A stretch of DNA of 42,623 nt from Myxococcales bacterium (GTDB lineage Bacteria > Myxococcota > Polyangia > HGW-17 > SLPX01), in NCBI GenBank assembly GCA_007131745.1, contig SLPX01000162.1, forward strand, positions 1 through 42,623. Direction: 5' to 3'. Positions 17,317 to 23,944 of the stretch are shown here, piece by piece. The notes beneath the pieces were generated by a model, which ran no database searches, was not told the origin of the DNA, and saw nothing but the letters and a program-made list of their open reading frames with translations. Position numbers and translations under genes: made by a program. Position 1 is the stretch's first letter, and every line of letters starts with the position of its first letter.

Positions 17317-18225
17317 TCATCCCCCCTTATAACGCATAATCCAGTCACCCAAGAGTCGCAATGCCGGATCCTCAACCGGGCAATTTCTGCCGAAAAACTT
17401 GTGATCTCCACATTCTTCATCTTTGGGAGGCATGGGTTCTCCTACGATCGTGGGTAACCCCAGAATCTTGTGAAGTAAATAAGAATAAATGTGAGAACCG
17501 GGTTCCACGAGCTTCATGTCCGGGCGTTGCCGGCTGCGCGTGTTCACCGCGGCCGAAGCCTCCAAGGCCAAGATGTGGTTGAACCTGCCCGTCTGAGGGT
17601 CGTGGCAGCACCCGCAGCGGACATCGAAAAACTCCGACTGTATTTCATTATCATCTACCTTGGGCTTCGGAACCTGTTCAGGATCCGGATCCATGAAGGT
17701 CGTGGTGAAATGAATTTCCAGACCTTCCTCAATTGTTGCTCCATGGATGGACGTCAGCTCTTCGGAGATGCTGAGCACATGGGAAAGCCCTGGTTCGAGC
17801 AATTCGAAAGGGGTCAAGCTGATTTTGCAGGAAACGAGGTCCGCGGTTCGGCGGACAGCGACCGGAAGACCCCCCCCGGAGAGCTTGATGTAGGAGTGGT
17901 TTGTCTGGGCCGGGTCCGGCCGATCGCTGAATCGGATAAAAAATTCTGCATTGCGGGCGATGTCCGTGTCTCCCTTTTCAATGGATGTTTCGATTGTTGC
18001 AAACGCGGGCGCGATCGGTTCGGGAAAGACAGACTTGGAGCCCTCCCATGAGCAAGAGACATTGAATCCGCCGGAAAAAAGTTGCACAGCCGATGCCAGC
18101 AAGATCCATCCGATGCTTTCGATTGAAGCAAAACGCCTGTTCCCGGTATTTCTTTCTGCGAAACGTTGATTCCTCGTGTCGGATGCATTTCTGCAGTGTG
18201 GAAATCTTTTAAAAGGACGGACCAC
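17317..18225 (-). CDS. Secreted protein with Ig-like domain and CxxCH motif
   Basis: The product is up to 302 residues from a GTG start with no clear ribosome site, so the N-terminus is uncertain. A hydrophobic segment around residues 40-56 ends in VSC, a possible lipobox. Next comes a Big_5/SbsA-like domain (about 70-165): ARNAEFFIRFSDRPD, then LLEPGLSHVLSISEEL. The C-terminal third holds CGCCHDP, which satisfies CxxCH for covalent haem. It is followed by LVEPGSHIYSYLLHKILG and MPP, the layout of Planctomycete-type cytochrome domains. A role as a periplasmic or surface c-type cytochrome is possible, but one motif in a Cys-rich context may also be structural. It lies 17 bases downstream of a small unknown gene on the same strand. 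Confidence 0.68.
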   Translation of the reverse strand: MVRPFKRFPHCRNASDTRNQRFAERNTGNRRFASIESIGWILLASAVQLFSGGFNVSCSWEGSKSVFPEPIAPAFATIETSIEKGDTDIARNAEFFIRFSDRPDPAQTNHSYIKLSGGGLPVAVRRTADLVSCKISLTPFELLEPGLSHVLSISEELTSIHGATIEEGLEIHFTTTFMDPDPEQVPKPKVDDNEIQSEFFDVRCGCCHDPQTGRFNHILALEASAAVNTRSRQRPDMKLVEPGSHIYSYLLHKILGLPTIVGEPMPPKDEECGDHKFFGRNCPVEDPALRLLGDWIMRYKGG

Positions 18226-18242
18226 CGACGGGAAACCTTTCT

Positions 18243-18497
18243 TTAGGCTTCCGTGTACATACGGAGCTGGCTTCTAACGATTTCTTCGTTGATTCCGGAG
18301 CGGATATATTCCCGCAGACAATCTGCAAGTACTATGATCATGTCGTCCACTCCCCCGTCTTGAACGAGTCTTGCCGTCAAAGCCCTTGCATCAGCGCTGT
18401 CGTCTCCCCGCAGGAAATTGCGGGCCATGTCCAGATCCAGTTCGCCCTTGAAGTCGAGAATCAGGTTGTCCATTAAGTAAGCAATGAGTTGGTTCAC
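18243..18497 (-). CDS. Small acidic protein of unknown function
   Basis: This 84-residue protein starts at GTG with GAAAGGA about ten bases upstream. It is acidic and largely helical, with no Cys and no membrane segment. Motifs such as LILDFKGELDLDMARNFL and DDMIIVLADCLREYI can be seen, but I do not recognise the family. It is the first gene of the minus-strand block and faces the glycosyltransferase gene across a 158-base divergent spacer. The good ribosome site and clean boundaries argue that it is a real gene. Confidence 0.65.
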   Translation of the reverse strand: MNQLIAYLMDNLILDFKGELDLDMARNFLRGDDSADARALTARLVQDGGVDDMIIVLADCLREYIRSGINEEIVRSQLRMYTEA

Positions 18498-18548
18498 TTT
18501 TATTTTCCTTTCAGGTACAAGAGTTTTTTAGAAAATTTACTTAGCTCC

Positions 18549-18554
18549 TATAAT
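18549..18554 (+). promoter_or_regulatory. Possible -10 box for the glycosyltransferase gene
   Basis: A perfect TATAAT lies in an AT-rich divergent spacer, but no good -35 hexamer is found 16-18 bases upstream. It may serve an activator-dependent promoter, or be chance in AT-rich DNA. Confidence 0.25.
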
Positions 18555-18588
18555 ATTTTGCTCTATTATTCAAGAAAGTTGCAACGGT

Positions 18589-18630
18589 TTTGGATGGCTG
18601 ATCATCCACTTTGGATGGCTGATCATCCAC
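18589..18630 (+). repeat. Exact tandem duplication of a 21-bp hairpin-forming unit
   Basis: Two identical 21-base units lie at 18589-18609 and 18610-18630. Each contains GGATG and CATCC, which can pair with a six-base loop or, with a G-T pair, form a six-pair stem and a CTGA loop. The array lies directly upstream of the ribosome site of the glycosyltransferase gene, so it could act as a tandem operator or as paired hairpins in the leader RNA. Confidence 0.8.
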
Positions 18631-18655
18631 GTTCCCCGGATATCGGAGGATAGTT

Positions 18656-20278
18656 TTGTCCAAATATCCAAGAGTTTTGCTCGTAAGTTTCAGTGCTGTG
18701 CCCTCATCCGATCGTCACGGCGTTCAACTCCACAATATTATAAAGGCTCTGGCGTCCCGTTACGAGTTGGATGTGATGTCGCTCAGGGCGGGAGATCTGC
18801 CTTATGTCGAAAAATATTTGAATGCCCGCATGCTAAGGGTTCCGGTGGGGGATGTGCCGATAAGGGAGCAGGTAGAGGTTTTTCGGCGCGCGGTGAGGCG
18901 GCAGGTGGAAGGCAATGAGTATGAGGTCATTCATTTTAGGTCTGCATTCGGCGGCAAACCGGTTTGTGGTTACAAGGAAAACCTTGAATCCCGCCTTGTT
19001 TTCGAGGTTGCGATATCCCCCTTATCACAGCCCCGCCCAGCGGATGTCTCCTTCGCCGCGGAATCGGCGATGGATGAAAAATACTGTTTTGACAGGGCCG
19101 ACATTATTTTGGCAGCGTCAACTATTGCAGCGGATCATTTGATGGGACCTGCAGCGGGAAAGGCTTTGAGCGTCTTGGTGCAAGGCGTGGATGTGGATTT
19201 TTTTGATTGGGAGGAATCTCCTCCGAAGTTGACGCATCACGTGCTTTACGCAGGGCGAATCGAACCCGGCAGGGGAATCAGGTTGCTTCTCAAGGCCATG
19301 GCCGAGGTATTTGCTGGAATTGACGGACGCTTGGTATTGGTGGGTCCGGTTGATAAGGAGTTCGAGCCGGTTTTGGCCACAACCATTGATGAGCTGAATC
19401 TGCGTCAGAGAGTAATCCTCACGGGAGCTGTCAGCCACGAGGATATGCCCAGGATTCTTTCTTCAGCTGATATATGCGTGGCTCCAAGTGTTCCGGATGG
19501 GAGGAACCGGCCCTTGGCCGGGTATCCCAACAAGGTGCTTGAAGCCATGGCTTGTCGCCGGGCCGTGGTGGTTCCCCGCAGTCCCCTTATGGAGGAAATC
19601 GCCGGGGGGACTTCGTGCTTGGGTTTTTTCGAGTCAGGTTCCGCGGCCGACCTAGCTGCAGAGGTTATGCGTTTGCTGGTGGACGAAGGAGAGAGAAAAC
19701 GATTGGCTGATATGGCGTATTCCAGGATACGTACGGCGTACACGGCTTCGGGAACGAGACGAATGCTGCTTTCCATATACAGAGCGCTCATTCCGAGTGG
19801 AACCGATATGTTTTATGCAAGACCCGGTTTAGATCAGGCGCCCGGGAGGATTTCCGCGGATCCTGAAACCACGACGGCGAAAAGGTTTCATGAATTCCAC
19901 GACACGGCTACGATTTCCACACCGGTGCAAGCCGGTGGATGGACGCCGACGGGAGGGCGGGATCAATCATCGGAAATGGTTTCCGGGAGTTTCAACGTCG
20001 GTGAAAAAGCTGATGATGTAAAAGAAGATTCCGGCACGGTTCCGAATTATGAACCCAAATTAGAAGGCGTCCCCGTTTCGGTTCAGGCAGGCCGCGAGGA
20101 AAAATTGCCGGAGATCATGCCTGAAGATGTGATGGAAATAGTGGATTTGGAATTTGTGGCTGCAGGAGACCTTCTTTCAGGAGAAGTTCCGATAAGCTAC
20201 GAAGAAGATGTGTCCGATGAGAAAAACCGTTCAGATTCCGGGAGAATGGACAATCCGGGAGACGCCCAAAAACCTTGA
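18656..20278 (+). CDS. GT4-type glycosyltransferase with long acidic C-terminal tail
   Basis: The 540-residue protein starts at TTG, with GGAGGA five bases upstream. Residues about 1-170 form the acceptor-binding Rossmann half (VLLVSFSAVPSSDRHGVQLH, with the usual early Ser and Gly/His region). Residues about 195-380 are the nucleotide-sugar half: VLYAGRIEPGRGIRLLLKAM, LVLVGP, and PNKVLEAMACRRAVVV with the conserved Glu. The acceptor and sugar are not predictable. After residue 385 comes a tail of about 150 residues rich in Glu, Asp, Ser and Pro, with no catalytic motif. Standard GT4 enzymes end near residue 400, so the tail is extra. It is preceded by the tandem repeat and followed by a 132-base gap. 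Confidence 0.86.
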   Translation: MSKYPRVLLVSFSAVPSSDRHGVQLHNIIKALASRYELDVMSLRAGDLPYVEKYLNARMLRVPVGDVPIREQVEVFRRAVRRQVEGNEYEVIHFRSAFGGKPVCGYKENLESRLVFEVAISPLSQPRPADVSFAAESAMDEKYCFDRADIILAASTIAADHLMGPAAGKALSVLVQGVDVDFFDWEESPPKLTHHVLYAGRIEPGRGIRLLLKAMAEVFAGIDGRLVLVGPVDKEFEPVLATTIDELNLRQRVILTGAVSHEDMPRILSSADICVAPSVPDGRNRPLAGYPNKVLEAMACRRAVVVPRSPLMEEIAGGTSCLGFFESGSAADLAAEVMRLLVDEGERKRLADMAYSRIRTAYTASGTRRMLLSIYRALIPSGTDMFYARPGLDQAPGRISADPETTTAKRFHEFHDTATISTPVQAGGWTPTGGRDQSSEMVSGSFNVGEKADDVKEDSGTVPNYEPKLEGVPVSVQAGREEKLPEIMPEDVMEIVDLEFVAAGDLLSGEVPISYEEDVSDEKNRSDSGRMDNPGDAQKP

Positions 20279-20410
20279 CCTTTTAGGGACGGTCTGATAG
20301 CTTTCCTGCGTTGTTTGGACGGTTTCCATTGACCGAGGGCAGCGGGCTTTAAATGGGAAAAGGCCACTGATAGACCGGCCCGTTAATATTATGGGAATAA
20401 GAGGCATCCC

Positions 20411-20872
20411 ATGAAAAATGCAGAAGGAAACAGAAGGATACGTTTAGACTTTCTTCTGGTAGTCGTGTCGGCGTTGTTATACACCGGGTGCGGCCCGGTA
20501 GGGTATATACACAATGTGGTGATAAAGGCTGAAAGCAGTGTGGCTAGGGCGAAAACGAACGATGCGGCGCAATACGCGCCGTACGAGTATTATGGTGCCG
20601 TGGCTTACCTGGAGCAGGCAAGGATAAGGGCGGGGTTCGGGGATTTTCAAACAGCAATGAGATACGGCAAAAAATCGCATGAAATGGCCAAGAAGGCGGT
20701 TGAACTCACGGCGGAACGCCTTGAGGAGAAGGAAGACATTGGATTGCCCCAAGAAATTTCCGGCGCCGGAGCCGGTGACGAAGAGGAAAAAAAGACTCTG
20801 GAAGTAGAGATGGATCCCGGTTCCGGAGATGAAGGAGGAGGGGATCCGGAACTTCCCCCGAGCTTGGATTGA
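20411..20872 (+). CDS. Small DUF4398-like lipoprotein
   Basis: The 153-residue product has a signal peptide (about 1-26) with lipobox LYTGC. The mature part is helical and Ala/Tyr-rich: AAQYAPYEYYGAVAYLEQAR, then YGKKSHEMAKKAVEL. This pattern of an APYEYY-type start and two amphipathic helices fits DUF4398, found in lipoproteins encoded beside OmpA-family proteins. The last 40 residues are acidic and Gly-rich. AGAGG precedes the ATG. The OmpA gene begins 91 bases after the stop, which supports a shared cell-envelope role. The molecular function is unknown. Confidence 0.78.
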   Translation: MKNAEGNRRIRLDFLLVVVSALLYTGCGPVGYIHNVVIKAESSVARAKTNDAAQYAPYEYYGAVAYLEQARIRAGFGDFQTAMRYGKKSHEMAKKAVELTAERLEEKEDIGLPQEISGAGAGDEEEKKTLEVEMDPGSGDEGGGDPELPPSLD

Positions 20873-20951
20873 ATGGTCGAGGATTCATGATGCTCTCTTT
20901 GAATATGCCTCGAAGATCAGATCCTGCCGGGCAACGCCGCCGGTGAGGTTC

Positions 20952-20956
20952 AGGAG
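20952..20956 (+). promoter_or_regulatory. Ribosome binding site that decides the OmpA-family start
   Basis: AGGAG lies seven bases before ATG 20964. The longer frame from 20829 would overlap the previous gene and add 45 residues before the signal peptide, so 20964 is preferred. Confidence 0.65.
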
Positions 20957-20963
20957 CTTTGAA

Positions 20964-22433
20964 ATGGAGTTCTCCGCGGATCGAAATAAGAACAGCGCAT
21001 TGTTGATTCAAAGGAATCGCCGGAAGAAGGTTGTGCCCACGGCGTTGATCGCTGTTTTTTTTATAGCGTCGGTCGGAGGAGCTTTCGGAGGCGGAGTTTC
21101 TTGTGGTCCGCAGGTGAAGGGGCAGGGTCACGGAGTCGCCAAGCTGATAAAACGAGCTTGGGATCATGGCGCTTACAAGTGCGCGCCCAAGGATCTGACA
21201 TTGGCCGAGGCTCATCTTCGTTTTGCCCGCGATCGTTTGAGTCAGGGGAAGTATTTCAATGCCAAAGAACACATGACTCTTGCTGAACATCATGTGCGGG
21301 AGGCATTGAGAAAGAGTCCCAAGGAAAGATGCGCACCTCGGGAAATCGTGGAAGCACCATTGCCTCGGCCGGTCAAGGCGGAAGTGAAATTCGTGGATCG
21401 TGACGGAGACGGGATTCCCGACCATCTGGATAAGTGTCCCGGCGAGGCGGAAGACTTTGACGGGTTCGAGGATGAAGATGGGTGTCCTGAGCCGGATAAC
21501 GACGGCGACGGAATCTGTGATCCGAACCCGGTCATTCAGGCCCGCCTGGCGCACTGGGAGGCAACGGGAGTTTGCAGAGGCAAGGACAAGTGCCCGGGGA
21601 TGGATCCGGACAAACTTTCGGATTTTATCAGGACCAGGGAGGACTTTGACGGGTTCGAGGATGAAGATGGATGTCCCGAGCCGGATAACGACGGCGACGG
21701 CATTTGTGATCCGAATCCGGTTATCCAGGCCGGTCTGGCTCACTGGGAGGCAACGGGAGTTTGCAGGGGTAAAGACAAATGCCCCGGCGCAGACGGTGAC
21801 AAGGCGAACGATTTTGCAGCGACCAGGGAGGATTTCGACGGGTTCGAGGATGAAGACGGATGTCCCGAGCCGGATAACGACGGCGACGGCATTTGTGACG
21901 ACAACCCTGAAATCCAAAATAACCTGGACTACTGGGAATCAGTAGATGCTTGTACGGGGAAGGACTTGTGCCCCGGAAAAGACGAGGACAAGGCGAATGA
22001 TTTCGCTGATGTAAGAGGAGGGAAATTCAACCCGCACAAACAGGAAGACGGCTGCCCGGTCAAATTGAAGCTTATCGTGGTGACGAAAAAGCGGATAGAA
22101 TTGAAACAAAAAGTCTATTTCGAGTTCGACAGGGCCAGGATACAAGAAGTAAGTTTCCCGCTGCTAAACGAGGTGGCGTCGGTTTTGAAAGATCGTCCGA
22201 CCATGCGAGTCCGTATAGAGGGGCACACTGACAGTAGGGGTCGAAGGGCATACAATCTGAGGTTGTCGAGAAGGCGTGCGAACTCAGTCAGACAATACCT
22301 TATTGAACAGGGTGTAAGTGGAGATCGTATGGAAGCGCAAGGTTATGGAATGAGCAGGCCTATTGCGACCAATCGAACCGAGGAAGGGCGGGATAAGAAC
22401 CGTCGAGTGGAGTTTCACATAATACAAAGATAG
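20964..22433 (+). CDS. OmpA-family lipoprotein with thrombospondin-3-like repeats
   Basis: The product has about 489 residues. A signal segment (about 26-50) ends in GVSC, a likely lipobox. A helical DUF4398-like region follows (about 55-120: LTLAEAHLRFARDRLSQGKY), similar in pattern to the upstream small lipoprotein. Residues about 140-355 hold Asp-rich calcium-binding type repeats (DRDGDGIPDHLDKCPG, PDNDGDGICD). The C-terminal OmpA domain (about 370-489) has YFEFDRARI, IEGHTDSRGRRAYNLRLSRR and RRVEF, which bind peptidoglycan. The likely role is tethering the outer membrane to the cell wall. The encoding DNA contains a 189-bp tandem repeat, listed separately. Confidence 0.92.
   Translation: MEFSADRNKNSALLIQRNRRKKVVPTALIAVFFIASVGGAFGGGVSCGPQVKGQGHGVAKLIKRAWDHGAYKCAPKDLTLAEAHLRFARDRLSQGKYFNAKEHMTLAEHHVREALRKSPKERCAPREIVEAPLPRPVKAEVKFVDRDGDGIPDHLDKCPGEAEDFDGFEDEDGCPEPDNDGDGICDPNPVIQARLAHWEATGVCRGKDKCPGMDPDKLSDFIRTREDFDGFEDEDGCPEPDNDGDGICDPNPVIQAGLAHWEATGVCRGKDKCPGADGDKANDFAATREDFDGFEDEDGCPEPDNDGDGICDDNPEIQNNLDYWESVDACTGKDLCPGKDEDKANDFADVRGGKFNPHKQEDGCPVKLKLIVVTKKRIELKQKVYFEFDRARIQEVSFPLLNEVASVLKDRPTMRVRIEGHTDSRGRRAYNLRLSRRRANSVRQYLIEQGVSGDRMEAQGYGMSRPIATNRTEEGRDKNRRVEFHIIQR
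21450..22016 (+). repeat. Three in-frame tandem copies of a 189-bp coding unit
   Basis: Units start at 21450, 21639 and 21828, exactly 189 bases (63 codons) apart. The first two are near identical; the third keeps the first half (EDFDGFEDEDGCPEPDNDGD) and diverges after it. They encode calcium-type repeats of the OmpA-family lipoprotein. Confidence 0.85.
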
Positions 22434-22476
22434 TCTTTTTTCTCAGTGAAAAAGATTCGAATTGAGGAGTTAGTTC

Positions 22477-23937
22477 ATGTCTTGTCGGCGGACTCGAAAG
22501 TACTTTGTTGTTTTGATTCTTGTTATGCTGATGGGCTTGTCTTCGAGGGCTCGGGCCAGGTGTACCGACGCTGTAAGAAAACAGATAGAGCGTTTGAACA
22601 CAAGCGCCATGGAAGATTACGATCTTCTGGAGTTCGAGTCAGCCAACCAGACGCTCCTGGATGCCGCCCGGCTGGCCAGAAACAAGGGTTGCGACAGAGA
22701 TATTGTTGCAGCGAGAACCTTTGTCAGCCAGGGTGTGCTCTACATTCAAGGGTTCAATGACGAGTCGCGCGGTAAACTCATGTTTCAGCGTGCTCTGAAG
22801 ATAACTCCGAAAGTTACATTGGATCGCCAACTCGCCACTCCGAAACTGTTGCGATTGTTTAACGAAGTGAGGAGAAGCATGGGTCTGGATGCACCCGATG
22901 CTCCAGATGACGTGCCTCCGGTGGAAGACCCGGTCGCTGTTCCCGACGAACCTCCGCCTGAACCGGAAAAACCTGCTCAGGGTCTGGAGCATTCGCCCAT
23001 TGACGAGGCACCGAGGGCTTCGCCTTTGAAAGTTACGGCAAGGGTAGGCACAGAGTTGGAAGTGGCGAGAGTCATTTTGTTTTACAGGGTGATGGGCATG
23101 GAGGAGTACGCAGCTCTTCCCTTGAGCAAGAGGACTGAATGGACTTGGGATGTAGAGATTCCCGGAAGTGATATCGAAGGAAAGATGGTCTACTATTATA
23201 TAGAGGCGCGCAGCAGCGACGGCAGGCCTCTTGCAGCTTCAGGAAATGCGGCGAGTCCACATATCATTATGCTCACGGCACCGGTTGCCGAGGATCCTTT
23301 TGTCGGGCGGGAAAGCCCTTTCAAAGATAAGGAAAAAGAAAAGGAAAAAAGAAAGAGAGAACCCGGGGACTTGATCGGTGTTTACATATCAATCGGCGGA
23401 GGACTTTCTACAGGTTACGTGGGAAATTGGCCGGGGGATCTTTCTGGAGTCAGGCCCAAACGTCCCGGTTTTGCCATGGGAACTTTCGACGGGATGTTGG
23501 AAGTGGGCTACTTTTTGTCTCCTAAGATGCTATTGACCGGTTTTTTTAAATTGGGATATGCTCAATCAGATATTTCCGAGGTTCCGGTGTTGGGGTGGCA
23601 GGGCATGGCGCGTTTTCGATACGTGGCTCTCGGCGCCAAACCGGGTTCTTTTTTCAGGTTGTTTTTCGGCGCCGGGTTGGGTGTGGCGGAGATATATCAT
23701 TCTTTGACTCTGGATAACAATGTCGATACATTCCATTCTGGACCGGGTCTTGTGATATCTGCGCTGGCAGGGGCCTGGATAGGAACCGAGAAGGTGGGTG
23801 CTTTCATAGAATTGGACCCCAAGGTATTGTTCGATTTCACTACAAGCACATCCGTGATAGACGGCTCCGAGATCCAGCACGGAAACCAACATACATTCAG
23901 TCTTGGAATTGCAGCCGGGCTGTATCTCAGTTTCTGA
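22477..23937 (+). CDS. Secreted protein with helical N-domain, Ig-like linker and beta-barrel
   Basis: The 486-residue product has a signal peptide ending near ARARC (about 28). Residues about 30-130 are helical and TPR-like (YDLLEFESANQTLLDAARLA). A Pro/Glu-rich linker (about 135-170) leads to a beta-sandwich segment (ARVILFYRVMGMEEYAALPL, YYYIEARSSDGRPLA). After a Lys/Glu cluster (about 280-300), the C-terminal 185 residues alternate like an outer-membrane barrel and end AAGLYLSF. GAGGAG lies six to seven bases before the ATG. It is 43 bases after the OmpA gene, in the same envelope cluster. No known function is recognised. Confidence 0.75.
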   Translation: MSCRRTRKYFVVLILVMLMGLSSRARARCTDAVRKQIERLNTSAMEDYDLLEFESANQTLLDAARLARNKGCDRDIVAARTFVSQGVLYIQGFNDESRGKLMFQRALKITPKVTLDRQLATPKLLRLFNEVRRSMGLDAPDAPDDVPPVEDPVAVPDEPPPEPEKPAQGLEHSPIDEAPRASPLKVTARVGTELEVARVILFYRVMGMEEYAALPLSKRTEWTWDVEIPGSDIEGKMVYYYIEARSSDGRPLAASGNAASPHIIMLTAPVAEDPFVGRESPFKDKEKEKEKRKREPGDLIGVYISIGGGLSTGYVGNWPGDLSGVRPKRPGFAMGTFDGMLEVGYFLSPKMLLTGFFKLGYAQSDISEVPVLGWQGMARFRYVALGAKPGSFFRLFFGAGLGVAEIYHSLTLDNNVDTFHSGPGLVISALAGAWIGTEKVGAFIELDPKVLFDFTTSTSVIDGSEIQHGNQHTFSLGIAAGLYLSF

Positions 23938-23944
23938 TATATCC

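Noticed and set aside
18589..18630. CRISPR-like repeat
   Set aside because: There are only two copies in direct contact, with no spacers and no cas gene nearby.
20829..20963. Upstream extension of the OmpA-family gene
   Set aside because: It overlaps the previous gene and lacks a ribosome site, whereas ATG 20964 has AGGAG at the right distance.
20706..21917. 403-residue minus-strand open frame
   Set aside because: It lies opposite the OmpA-family gene and its repeats. The repeated translation simply mirrors the repeat DNA.
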